A stretch of DNA of 64,000 nt from Perognathus longimembris pacificus (lineage: Eukaryota > Chordata > Mammalia > Rodentia > Heteromyidae). Below are positions 38,501 through 51,267 of the stretch, piece after piece (the first letter of the stretch is position 1; the number at the start of each line of letters is the position of its first letter). The notes beneath the pieces were generated by a model that had not been told where the DNA came from, ran no database searches, and saw only the letters and a program-made list of their open reading frames with translations. A program made the position numbers and the translations under genes. The stretch spans positions 97,606,880 through 97,670,879 of the forward strand of contig NC_063162.1 in the NCBI RefSeq assembly GCF_023159225.1, read 5' to 3'.

Positions 38501-41082
38501 AAGCCCTGGATTCGATTCCTCAGCACCACATATAGAAAAAGCCAAAAGTGGCACTATGGTTCAAGTGGTAGAATGCTAGCCTTGAGTATAAAGAAGTGAG
38601 GGATAGTGCTCGGGGTCCAGAGTTCAAGCCCCAGGACTGGCCAAAAAAAAAAAATCAACATAATTCTATTTTTAGTTTTGGGGGGGGTTGTTGTTGTTGG
38701 GGGGGGGGGGGGTTATGGGGCTGGAACTCAGGACCTGCATGCTGTTCCTTAGCATTTTGCTCAAGGCTAGCACTCTACCACTTGAGCTACAGCATACTTC
38801 GATTTTCTGGGGGTTCATTGAAGATAAGAGTCTCATGGACTTTGTTGCCCGAGCTGGCTTTGAACCATGTTCCTCAGTTCTCAGCTTCCTGAGTAGCTAG
38901 AATTACAGGCATAAGCCACCAGTGCCCAGCTATTTTTAACTTCTTGAGAAACTCCTACTGTTGTCATTGCATAGCTGCTGTGCCCATTACATTCCCATCA
39001 GAACACAAGGTCTTGTTCCAGTTTCTCCACATACTTGCCAACACTTGTCTTTTTCTGGGGGCGGGTGTTGATAATCATTATCCTAGTGGATGTGAGGTGT
39101 TAGCACATTGTGGTTTTGATAGAATAACTTGATTTTGAAGAATAAATACCAATTAGTGATAAGTGAATATCTTTTCTTAAATACGTTATTGCTCAGTATT
39201 TCATTTTGTAAGTTGAAGAACTGAAAGTATTCCATAAAAGCAGGGGAAAGTTATACAGTGCTGTCCTTGGATTCTTGGGCAGGCTATTTCTACCTTTTGG
39301 CTATTGTGAATAATGCTGCTGTGTAATGGGTGGGCATACACATCTTTGAGACTCTATTTCATTTCTTTTGGGTATGCTTCCAGAAGTCGATTTGCTACAT
39401 CGTATCATAATTCAGTTTTTAGCGGGGCTGAGAATATGGCCTAGTGGTAGAGTGCTTGCCTCTTATACTTGAAGTCCTGGGTTCAATTCCTTAGCACCAC
39501 ATACATAGAAAAAGCCAAAAGTGGCACTGTGGCTCACGTGGTAGAGTGCTAGCCTTGAGTATAAAGAAGCAAGGGACAGTGCTCAGGCCCTGAGTTCAAG
39601 CCTCAGGACTGGCCAAAAAAAAAAAATCAACATAATTCTATTTCTAGCTTTTTGGGGTTTTGTTTTTGTTGTTTGGGGGCGGGATTGGTTGTGGCACTTG
39701 AACTCAGGACCTTTTTTTTCCAATTTGTGACTATATATTTTTATGTATAGGCACATTTATATATCAGTTTGTGATATATACATATATATTTTACTACCAT
39801 CTTTCTTTATCATCATCTTTTCTTTTTGTAAAGAGCAAATGTATTTATTACAGTTCTAGTGACTACAAAGTCAAAGGACTTGGCAAGAACCTTCTTGCTG
39901 TGCCATCTCAGGAAAGAGAGTAAGAAAACCCAGAGAGAAAGTAAGAGGGAGGGAGCTTTACTACCATCTTACATTTAGTTCTCATTTTGCTGGGAGGTAA
40001 AGGTTTTCCTTTCTATTTCTAGATGAGCTCCCATTCTTACTGAATATGAACTGGCCTCCTTGTTCCACATTTGCAAACACTGCATCTTATAACTGCTGTG
40101 GAGAAATCAATACTTCCCTAGCAGGATGTTCGGTGTGCATAAATATAAAACTTCAACAGCCCAAGTAGCAGGTGCCCTAAATACTTCAAAACAAGGCCAT
40201 GTGGCTAACAATTAAACATGGGGAAGTACACCAAACCTGTGGTTTCAAAAGAAATCACTGAAATGAAGTTTAGTTTGCTGTTTCTATACATAGCTCAAAA
40301 TTTGCTTTGCTGCCTCAATAGGAATTAAATTTTCAATACTTGGGAGCCTCTTCAGGTCTGCAGATTCTGTTTCCAAAGTGTGATTGTAATAAATAAAACT
40401 ATTCTCATATATGTCCAAATGTCCATTTAAATATAGGTGTAGCTGATTTCTGACCTTATAGCCAGGAGAAAAATCAGATGACAAAATATTGTGTGTGGAC
40501 CTTATTTGATCTGTGGTTGAAATAAAGCAATTATAAATGACATGTTTTTAAGACCATCAGAATTTTAATATTAACTAGGTTTCACATTAATTTAAGGAAT
40601 TATTGTTTTATTTTGTTGATTGTGGCAAAGGCATTATGATTCTACATTCCTAAAATACCCAATGAAGATACTTACTGATGCATGTACAAGTAGAATATGC
40701 CTCTGACTTGCTTTAAAATAATCTAAGGAAAACAAACCTTGTAATATTAGAAGAAACAGAATTAACAAAATGGTTGAAGCAAGATGATAGATATATAAGG
40801 ATTTGTTTTACTTATCTCTGTTATTTGGTGTACCTTTTTAAAAAATTAAGGGATGGGAATGTGGCTTAGAGTTGCAGTGGTTGGCTAGCATGCATGAAGC
40901 CCTGGGTTCCATTCCTCAGTACCACATACACAGAAAAAGCCACAAGGGGTGCTGTGGTTCAAGTGGTAGAGTGCCAGCCTTGAGCGAAAGAAGCTCAAGG
41001 TCAGTGCCCAGGCCCTGAGTTCAAGCCCCAGGACTGGCAGAGACAGAGAGCCTGAGTTTGAGCCACAGGACTGGCAGAGAGC

Positions 41083-41153
<71 letters not shown>

Positions 41154-44100
41154 AAGAATATTGGATCACATTTATAAATAGACTCAAAAATCAAGAAAAA
41201 GTGATAACTAAAGTGATAATCTTCGTGAAAGAGATTAAAGGATGCCAAGCTCTGTTAAGATAAAAATTATAACACAGTGGGTCTAAATCTTACCCTTCTA
41301 GCACAAGTTTGCTAGAATGTTCTGAGCTAGCAAAAAAAATTTCAATTTATGCTGAAAGGGTATTTTTGGAAAGGGTAATGAAGCAGAGAGGAAAAGTTTG
41401 TGTGAAGATCTGGTGTCTTACTTCATATGATAGCATCAGAAAGTCCTGGGGTAACTAGTCAGATGGTAAGATGACCTTTGGCCCAGCATACTTGAGTCCC
41501 TCAGCTTGGTGGTTCTCAATGCCTTTGACTTGCAGCCTTCTCCTGGGCAGGATTATAGGACTAGTGGAAGACCTGCCATCTCAGGACTTGTCAGCTTCTG
41601 TCTCCTGATAAAAATATCCTTTGTTTAAATTAAAAAAAATTCTAGCAAATTTTTATCTTAGTTTAACAGGTTAGAATAAGTAGAAATGGAGAAAAAAGAA
41701 ACAAGTATTTCCTATTCCCCGTACAGGAAATGGGGGTTCAATTTTTCTCCTTTTTCTTCTTATTTGCCAAGGCATCTTAAATAAACAGTTTAGGCTTTTA
41801 CCAATGACAGTACAAGTCACTGAGTTTAGAGTTCTGCTTTTTTCTGCCCTGAAAAAAATAACAGGAAAGGCATTGTAAATGCTAGCTACCAGTTACCTGC
41901 TTGAAATGTATATAGGAAAGAGGAGTAAGGGGGATGGGAGAACAGGATGAACTGAAGTTTAGTGAGTATGCCAATCATAAATCATTTTTTGAGGAAAATA
42001 TGCAACGCTAGACAATCGTTTTAAGCAGGTTTTATACTATTTTTGAAGGACTTCTGAAGAAATATTCTTAAATGCTAATATGTTATTCAATTTAGGAGAA
42101 CACAAACTTCATTTCATCCCTGCCCTGATTGGCCCCTTCCTAGAAGTGACCCTGATACCCCAGCCAGATCTCCGGAATGTCATGATTCCTATTTTTCATG
42201 ATATGATGGACTGGGAGCAGAGACGGAGTGGCAACTTTAAACAGGTAGGCAGAAGTTCACATCATCCTTGGAACAGGGGAAACAATTTGACTCCAAATTT
42301 CCAGACTTAACCTTGACTTGGGAATGCAAGCTGACATCTTCTCTCATGCCATGTGGCCTTGGACATTTTCTCTCTCGTCCTGTGTTCTTTGGAAGCTCCA
42401 GGAAAGCCCAGAGAAAAGGAACAAATAATTCCTTTCAGCTAAAAACTTCTTTTGATTTCCTGGATCTATTATTTAAGACTGTACAAGAGACTTACTCCCA
42501 GGTGGACACAGCACAGAGGTATCAGAGGGTTAATGATTCTTACAGTCATGGAGCTCTCTGTGGGTTTCACATTGTATTTGGTGAATGGCTTAGCTTGGAG
42601 CATTTCATTCACAGTATGTTTTATTGCTCTTAGCTGGAAACATTGAGAATTAATTTAAAGAACACAGTAGAAAATCTTGCAGAAGAAATTCCAAGGGGAT
42701 AAACTGATCATTTTTCATTGACAACAGTTCTATTCTAATAGCATGGTTCCAGATTGGTGAAGACAGACATTCTTGTTCCAAAACTAGATCTGGGAAGGAA
42801 TCAGATAACCTTTTGGCCATGCTAAGTCCCTTAGGTTGGAGGTAGATAGTCTACTGGCTGTTTACATGTTCACAGCACTCAAATGGTCTACCTAGAGGAT
42901 ATGACCCTACTTTATGCTTCTCCAAATGAAGTCTTACTCAAATCTCACAAAAATGGTTATCAGCTCTACGAGCAAACTGACTGCATACATAGAACATACT
43001 TCAAAATGCCTGTGTAGGCATTTCAGTCTTCTTGATATACAGAATTTTTGTAGGAAAGCTAATAGATAAACAAAAGTCTACTCAAAATTTTTGCTAGGTT
43101 GGAGAGGAACCCACTTTCTTTTCCCCTTCTTTATCTTTTAATGGAAAGTTGGTTTGAAGGAATAATTAGGCTCAGTGCTTGGACAGAGTCAAATTATCTC
43201 TTCTACGCCCTAATTGCTTTAACTCCCTCTAGCCAGGGTTTTTTTGTTTCTGTCTTTTCTCCTGTCTCAGATAGATGAAGGGATATTTTTCCTTTATTCA
43301 AGTTCTAACAAATTTACATCGCTGAAAATATAAATGTTTTGACTGCAGTTTTCAGGAAATATGTCCTTTCTCCTGCTGCTTATTGCTGACTTAGAATATT
43401 TCTGTGGGTCTGCCATCTGTACGTGGCTAGAACAAGTTCTCAACTTCAGCAAAAATTTAGTGCAGCCTTGAACTGTTTTAGAAAAGAAAATAGATATAAT
43501 ACACATTAAAGATTTAAATTAATGTATGTGGGCATATTCTCCTGCTGATGTTTTTATATCAAGTGATGCAAGGGAAAAAAAAGAAATAGGACTTGCCAGT
43601 TTTTAGAAGTCCCTAAAAAAGAATTTAGACATTTAAATTGGGCTTCAGGCATTTGTGTTTGAATCACAAATAGATAGATGTCTTTGGCAGCAAGAAAAGC
43701 TATCCAGCCGGGATTTGAAGACACTTTAACACTGTCCAAATTAGCCCCCTAGAAATCCAAAGAGATGTCTGCTATTAACCATAGCTGAGAAAGCCACTTT
43801 CACAAAGTATATAGCTTTCTCCTAGACAGAAAGAAACTTGTTTTAACTTGTCTAGAAACCCTACTTGTGAAGATAAGGAAAAAGAGAGTAATATTTGGTT
43901 ATGTTTCAGGTGGAAGCCAAGCTAATTGACAAACTGGACAGTCTGATGTCAGAAGGCAAAGGTGATGAGACCTATCGTGAGCTCTTCAACAGTATGTGAG
44001 TACTGTATTCTCTCAAGTTCATTTTGTTCAGGGGACTTGTTGTCAGTACTGACTTGCCCATCACTGATGTAGCTTCCAACTGCAAAGACAGCTTAGGTCT

Positions 44101-47100
44101 CAGAGGAATGCTTTGTCTTTGTGAAGTGTGAAATAAAGGATAATTGCCTAACAGATCTTATTATGTTGATGATTAGATGTGTCTCTTTATTTTAATCTCT
44201 GATCAGGACAGGTCACTTGTGTTACATAATGAATTTCATTCTTTTCATGCCTAGTAAGTTTAAGACAAAGCTCATTGCTGCAAGATGATGATTCCAAGTA
44301 GTGTTATGAGTAGGATATAACTTGTACTTTGCAAAATGAGATCTCCTTGCCTGATTTTCTGTTGGAAAAAAATTATCCTAGTTTTTAATCTGCTCTTTGA
44401 TACTTGGCTTAATACATAGATATAGATCTCCTGTGGTCAGCATTATTAATTGCTTCCTAAATGCTTCTTATTAGAATATCACAGAAGCAAATGATTTTTT
44501 TTAGGAACATTCTGTGTTTGGGATTTGTGTGGAAGGTAGAGAAATAACAAAGTTTTGTAAAAAGACTTTTTATGCTCTTTTTGATTTATTTGGGTTTCTT
44601 TCTTTTTTGCAATTCACTTTTTTGAAGGTAATTTTATTGTCAAGGTGATATACAGAAGGGTCACAGTTACATATGTAAGATAGTACCTTTCTTATCAAAC
44701 TCGTTACCTCCTCCCTCATTTTTCTCCCATCTTCCCTCCTCCCCAAAGTCCCCCCCACATTGTAAAGTTAATTTCTTACATATTTTTTGTAAATATCACT
44801 GTTGCATTGCCTTTTATCCTTTGTCTGTAAAAAGACTTTGAGATTGTTCATGCTAGGACAATCTGACCACAGTCTCAGGATGAATTGCTTGACCTAAGTA
44901 TTCATTCGCTGCTTTCAAATGGCCAGAGGACCCACATAAAATGCTTTAGTGCTGTGGGATTTCTCTTCTGGCCCTGGCTTTCTTTATAGTTTTCTGTTGG
45001 TCTAAGTCGTTTTAAAATCTAGTATACTAAAAAAGTGTTTCTTTTTGAAAAATGAATTCGCTTATTGAGCTTAGAAAATGTTTACAATTCTTTCAGAAGT
45101 GGAAAAATAATTCAGCAACACATTTTTCAACTATGAAATACAATTTAGTTTGTATTCATGCTCTCAAGTATCACCGAAAGCTAAATATCAATTTGTTAGT
45201 ATTGGTGCCCAATGGAAGATTCTGTCATTTTAGGATCATTAATTTGCAACCATGCAGATATCAATAGATAGACTTGAATATTATTATTAATGACTGGTAA
45301 GTTGGATTGACTTCAACTTGCCTAATTCAAAATTGTTCTTGAAGCTTTCAGGAAAATTATATTGAAAGGGAAAGCCAGGAAGGGGCATGGAGATTTCATG
45401 TGGTGGTGGTGGGTGATAAAAAATGTTCTTTGTGCTAAACCATGAGCAACACCATTTTCTTCTGATATGTAATTAAGCCAGAACTCTTAATAATTATTCA
45501 CAAGGATCTTGTTCATTCTTGTGTATAAAGCATCTGTCTTTCATGACAGCTAGAGTTTACCACGAATTCTGATTAAAACCTTATCCAATGTAATAAATTG
45601 CTTTTGAAATATGCTTTCATTTCAGTTACTAGTCCTTGGTTTGAACAAAGAACTAAAATGAGAAAGCACTCAGTGAAATGAACCTCTTGAGATTTGTGAT
45701 TAATTATTTATAGTAAATTCACAAGATTAATAAATACATGCATAGTTCTAAGAGTGCCTCTTATCTACTTTAATAAAAGCCTGATAGCATGCAATTTGGA
45801 TTGCTTGTGTATAAATAAGACTTTGAAAGAGAAGATGCACCTTGACACTAAAATCAAGCTAATAATTAAGATATTAAGCCTCTGTAATTAGGACTATTTT
45901 AAGGGTCTTGATTCATTCAACAAAGATTTTTATTCTTTTGTTGATTTTTAGCATATTACAGAATTGCTACTATGGATATTTTCCTTCCTGCTTTTGTATT
46001 CCGAATATTAGGAATAAGTTGAATTTAAAGTGATAATTAAATACCATTTGTACTTGGGCTCACTAAAGAAAGTAAAAATCTAAGTATAAGAAAAAGAAAA
46101 TACTTTTTTGTCAATAGAAATCACAATGAATTAGTGTAACCACAATGAATAACTACACACGTTATAAATTAGGAATACTTGGCATTATGGTACAGATTGT
46201 CATTTGTTCTCAGTAATTCATGTCTCAAATTTCTGAAGGATTGCTCAGTAGCTGAAAGTAATTTGCTGCTCCTACAATATAGTACTTGCAACATAGCCCC
46301 CTTCAAGTTGAAGTTTGTATAGTACCTTCCTTCCTAACTCCTAACATTATCTTCATTTATTTATATTACCTTCTTTTGAAGTTAGCGGGCTTTATTGGGG
46401 TTTTGTTGTTGTTTATTTTCTTTTCACTGGTCTTGGGGCTTTCACTCAGGGCTAGGGTGGTGTCCCTGAGCTGCTTTTGCTCAAAGCTAATGCTCTACCA
46501 ATTGACCCACAGCACCACCACTTCTGGCTTTTTTGGTAGTTTATTGGATATAAAAATATCATGAATATTCCTACCCATCTCAGCCTCCTGAATAGTTATG
46601 ATTACAAGTATAAGCCACCAGTACCTGGCTGGATTTGTTGTTTTCAATAAATGGTGGATCATAGACCACAAGGAGAAATATCCAAAATAGATCAGCAGAA
46701 TAAAATTCTGGTTTACTTGGCTCCCAGTTCCCTCATTTGCCTTTACTTGCTGAGCTCCCCCTGTGCTAGGCATTTATATGGACTGGAGTGCAGTACATGG
46801 TAAGGCTACATATAGTCTTGAAGGGCCTAAAAAGGCTCCCCAGAAGCAACAGCTATCTCAGTTCTTTCCTTTGCTTTATCTAATTCAGTAAGATTTCAAA
46901 TTATTTGGGAATTCTTACTTCATAGTCACATTTATTTTCTGCTCAATGACAGAGGATTTGCTTTATATAAACATCATACATGGTCTCAGCCCAATCCTGT
47001 TAGGATACAGGGAAAGTCAAACAGAAGAATCAGGCCTCACCCACTGTTCACTTCCATTTCCTTTGTGGAAAGGAAAAAAGCCTGATGTGTGGCATAATCC

Positions 47101-50100
47101 CATAGCCTCATAGTTTATTCTCCCCAGTGTGATGGAGTCCCTTTGCATTTGTCAGAGAAGCCTGATCAGTCGGCAAGAACAAATCACTTCTTCTCCCAGA
47201 TGAGGCCCCATGGGCCATGATTATAGACCAAATGAAAATACCCAATTTCACCAGTGCTATCTAAAACCATTCTTCTAGGATTGCTGGTAGTCTCTTCTTC
47301 TCAGTTTGCATCAGATGAACTAGGAAGTAGCACAAGTCCCAGAGAAAGGAACAAGCCTGGCCAACAATGTGTATGAACTAGTTTCTAGACTGGGCCTTAA
47401 CATTTGGTCTCCATTGCAGTCAGGGATAGAAGCTTTGCAGAGCTTTGCATCTTATAAGAGGATGATATAACTTTGAGTTCTGACTACATTGGGAGCCTGT
47501 GCAAATTATTGAAACTCACAAAGGAAGTCTCCATGTATTTTTAGAATTATTACTTAACCTGAGTTTTTTTGCTGGTTTTTTTTTTTCTTTTAGTCTCTAA
47601 GTGAAAGAGGTGTGGGCTGTCACTTGGAGAAGTTCCTACATCACTCTGCATTGCTTTGCCAGGCAAATTTTCACTTGAGAACTTGGTTCTCAATACCAAT
47701 TTGCCACTTACGTTTGAAACTGGTGCTGTTCTGAAGGTTGAGGGTTTTTTTGTTTGGGGGGATTTTTTTTATGTCAAAAGAAAACACCTTTAAACAAACT
47801 AAGGGGGATTTTACTGGAGAATTAGTCAGGGTGAATGCAGTCCTTTCTGTATGTACCCCACCCACTACCCTAAATCTAGTAAACAGTTTCAAATTCATCA
47901 GAAAAAGAATTGGCTGGAGATGCAGAGGCAACAGATAGGAGGAGTCTAGAGAGAAGACTGAGGACTGGAGGGACAATAGCAAGAAAAGGGGGGAGATGAT
48001 GTGGAGAAAAAAGTTGGGAAAGAATATAGCCACAGTCTAAAGACGGCTTTTACAAAATTGCTTTTTTTTCCCCAAGTGCATGTAAGATATGCTGAAATCG
48101 TGCTTATAAGATGTGTTTTCTATCTGTCTTATTTCTGAAACCAAGATGAGAGGGAAACAAGATTTTAGACAGGAATGATGATCATTAAATTCAGAGGGAT
48201 AGGAAAGTATCCTGATTTGCCATGTTTACATTCTTTTATCTTCAGTCCTGACGCCCTTGCCAAGTACAGTGTTAATTTGCTGAGAAGGGGGAGGTGAAAG
48301 TCAAACATATCCTCCATTCTTATGATTGTTATTATTGTGTTTACATAGTGCTTCTGCTCCAAGGTGTTTAGGATTAGGGGAAATGTAGGAGGAGATCTGT
48401 GGCTCCGTGCTTGTCTTCAGTGTGCTGCAACAGCAGCTTAGAAAATCCTCAGTGATTAATGACAAAATGAATGAAATCATTGAGCGCATAGATAGTACAA
48501 TATGTATTGAGTGGGCAAATGTTAAGTGAAAGGGAAAAACGCAAAACGTCATACCGTCTGTGCATGGATTTTCCTGTAGCAGTTGCATTGCAGTAAAATT
48601 GCTTGGATGAAGATGAATTCCACTGAGAGGTAGGAGACTTTTTATGGGAATAAAGCAAGATTCTTAACACTTGGAGGTACTCTTGTTTTCGGTTTTTGCA
48701 GTGTTGTTTGAAGTGGTAGCGCTCAGGTCTCTTCATCCTAAGAGAGATGCTAGGAAAAATGTCTTAGCTGTAAGGTGTTTGTATAGTCTGCAAATGTGAT
48801 TGCATGTGTGTATTCCCGTTTTATGACTTGGATAATCTGATCATCAATTTGCTTTGTCAATGCTTCCTGGATTAGAATTCCACTGTTTGGTCCCTATCCT
48901 AGGTAAGACATTGTTTGCAAATTGTGCTACTTGTGAGATGTTTGTGTGGTTGCTAAGGCATTTAAGGTACTGATGAAAGTAAAATGGTTGTCATGGTGAC
49001 TGATAAAAATAAATTTTGAAAATGCCCTGGGTTCTTTCTTTTTCAGTCTGCTAAAGAAAATTGAGCGGGAAACATGGAGGGAAAGTGGTGTTTCATTAAT
49101 TGCCACTGTAACTCGACTAATGGAGAGGTTGTTAGATTACAGGTAAGACAAATCCCACATTTTCCTGATCTGCTGCACTTCAGTTACAAATACAATATAT
49201 AGTCAACATTCCATTTGAGTTAGTCCATGAACTGTTTGTCAGACTCAGGACTTCTAATTAACTAGTTGAGTTTTTACTTGGAGCTTTATTTTTGTTTTGT
49301 TCTGTTTCATTCTGTCTTTTCAGGTTTTTTAAAAATAGACCCTTCTAATTCAAAGTCTTGCTGTATTGAGACTCCTGACAGTTCTCAAAAATAAAAATAA
49401 TTTTGTTGTTAAACTCACCCACAAGAAAATCTGTGGATGATGCACTTTAGATTGAAAATAATAGTCTTGATCCATTTTGGAATGAGGGCAATGTAGTAGA
49501 GAATTATTATCACCTTGCTGTTCTTGGTTTTAGAAGGGGAGTGGAAAAATAGGCCAGCATAAGGGTGATTCTCCTCATACCCCATCACCCGGTTAGGAGG
49601 TGAATGATATGCATTCACTCCCCTTTCCTCCAGAGCCCCTGTCCATTGAGAGGAAACACATTGTCGATATATGTGCCAGTGAAAGTCTCAGCAGAAAGTG
49701 CTGCTCAGGAGCTTCTGACTCCCCAGCCTTTTCAAGCTAACACTTACAAATTGCTTCTTGTCTCAACACATTCCCCCATCCCTGTAATGAACAAACTGTT
49801 TTTCTCCCCTGGGAAGGAAATTCTGCGTTCTGACTATGGCTTTTTGTTTGTTTGTTTCCTTTTGTTTTTAGGGACTGCATGAAAATGGGAGAGGTAGATG
49901 GCAAAAAGATTGGCTGCACAGTTAGCCTTCTGGTTAGTACCTATTCCACTCGTCCTCTGTTGAACCTCACCTTTGTTTTTCAAAGAATTATGATTGGTTG
50001 GTTGGTTGGTTGTTGTTTTTTTTTTCTTTAATCTGTGACATGCTTTTACTTTTTCCTGGGTATTTCTTAGAAGAGTTTAGAAATGTTTTTCAAAGAAACA

Positions 50101-51236
50101 CAGTGAGCTTCAGGTTGAATGAGAGCCCAGAAAATCCTCAGCCCTGAACATTGCAGAATGTACTGTCACATTCAGGCAGCTGTAACCCAGAGCTTCCATG
50201 GGAACTGGAGTCCCACCGAGCTTCTCCTGTCACCCTGCCTTCCCCACTTCAGAGTTCTGTGGCTCTCCCAGGAACAAACGCAGTATCTGCAGACAGAAGT
50301 CCTTTGGCCTTACTGACAACTTCTCTGTCTGTCCCCTTTTCCTTCTACACAGGACTATAATCATACTACATTTTATTAAATATTAATGGTATCTTCTTTT
50401 GTGAACAAATGACATTTTTCTGTTTAAACTCTAATTTTCACTCTCTAGCCTCTTTGCAAATCAAATTCATAATAGCACTATTGTCAGACTTACATTATAA
50501 CCAGGATGACCACATAATTTATCACCAGGACATTTTTTGAGAATAAAATTAAATATCGTGTAAGGAGACTGTCTAAACCAGAATTATCCAAAATTTGTAT
50601 AAAGTGTCATCTACCTAATTTTTCAGATACAATGGCATTCTTACCACAGAACACAGTAACAACAACAAAAATCATACATGTAGACATTTGTATTCTATGC
50701 TTTAATGTAGGGTAAATCAATGGATTTGATCATTTCTTTAAATCAGATTTGAAATACATAAACAGTGACTGTTTCAGTTCTGACTTTGTGACCATCCTGG
50801 CTTCTTTTTCGTACATCTGTCGTCTGTCAGGATAGATGAATCCTCGCCATCCATTCTAAGCACTTGCCCTTGTTCTCATTCTTAGTCTGGTCATGTGAAT
50901 CCTTCACATGCTGCCTTGTCCTCTTTGCCCCACACTTTAATTCAGTCTTGTCATTGCTCATTGATTTCAGGCTTTCTGTTTTGCTTGTTGGTTCTTCTTT
51001 CAATCCTTCTTCAAAGCCTACTGTCTCTTTTTGTTTTGTCTTGTTTTGTTTTGTTTTTGGTGTGTGTGTGTGTGAGTGTGAGTGTGTGTGTGTGTAACAC
51101 TGCTGAGATTAAATCCAGGCCTTGCACACAGTAAGCAAGTACTTTACCACTTGAACTGTTCCCCTAAACCTTGCATTTTTATTTTGATGGATTGCTTTTG
51201 TGCCAGTGCTGAGGCTTAAACTCAAAGTCTCACACA

Positions 51237-51267
<31 letters not shown>

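Larger units (their letters stand above)
38288..38736 (+). repeat. Local tandem duplication, copy 1
   Basis: Starts TCCTTGGATTCTTGGGCAGG and ends AACTCAGGACCT. It recurs at 39264-39712, shifted by 976 bp at both ends, and includes L1M sequence, an IDL-Geo SINE and the tail end of a second SINE. Confidence 0.9.
37906..39210 (+). mobile_element. L1M-type LINE 3' UTR, broken by SINEs
   Basis: AAGTACATTCACACTGTAAT, CTTTTCATCTTGCACAACTG, CCATTCTACTTTCTGTCTC, TTGGCTATTGTGAATAATGC, CACATACTTGCCAACACTTG and GATGTGAGGTGTTAGCACAT occur in the order of an L1M 3' UTR. It is interrupted by SINEs at 38453-38654 and 38675-38930. Confidence 0.75.
34340..42095 (+). other. DOCK4: DOCK4 intron between exons 7 and 8
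   Basis: The 7.8-kb intron divides into two parts. 34340-37660 has no repeat that I can recognise. 37670-41150 is a patchwork of a Geo remnant, an L1-like minus 3' end, an L1M 3' UTR, three plus-strand IDL-Geo copies and one minus-strand B1-Geo, including a local tandem duplication (38288-39712). 41160-42090 looks unique. Confidence 0.8.
43996..49046 (+). other. DOCK4: DOCK4 intron between exons 9 and 10
   Basis: The 5.1-kb intron has a minus-strand L1-like 3' end bounded by a near-perfect repeat (44570-44824) and a minus-strand B1-Geo SINE (46425-46630). 44850-46390 and 46650-49040 are unusually free of recognisable repeats. Confidence 0.8.

Noticed and set aside
42268..42633. Extended exon or new exon after exon 8
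   Set aside because: The frame differs from DOCK4, the donor at 42245 is adequate and the following frame joins exon 9 exactly.
47671..48033. 120-codon minus-strand open frame rich in Leu/Ser/Phe
   Set aside because: It is the complement of an A/G-rich stretch; the hydrophobic look is compositional.
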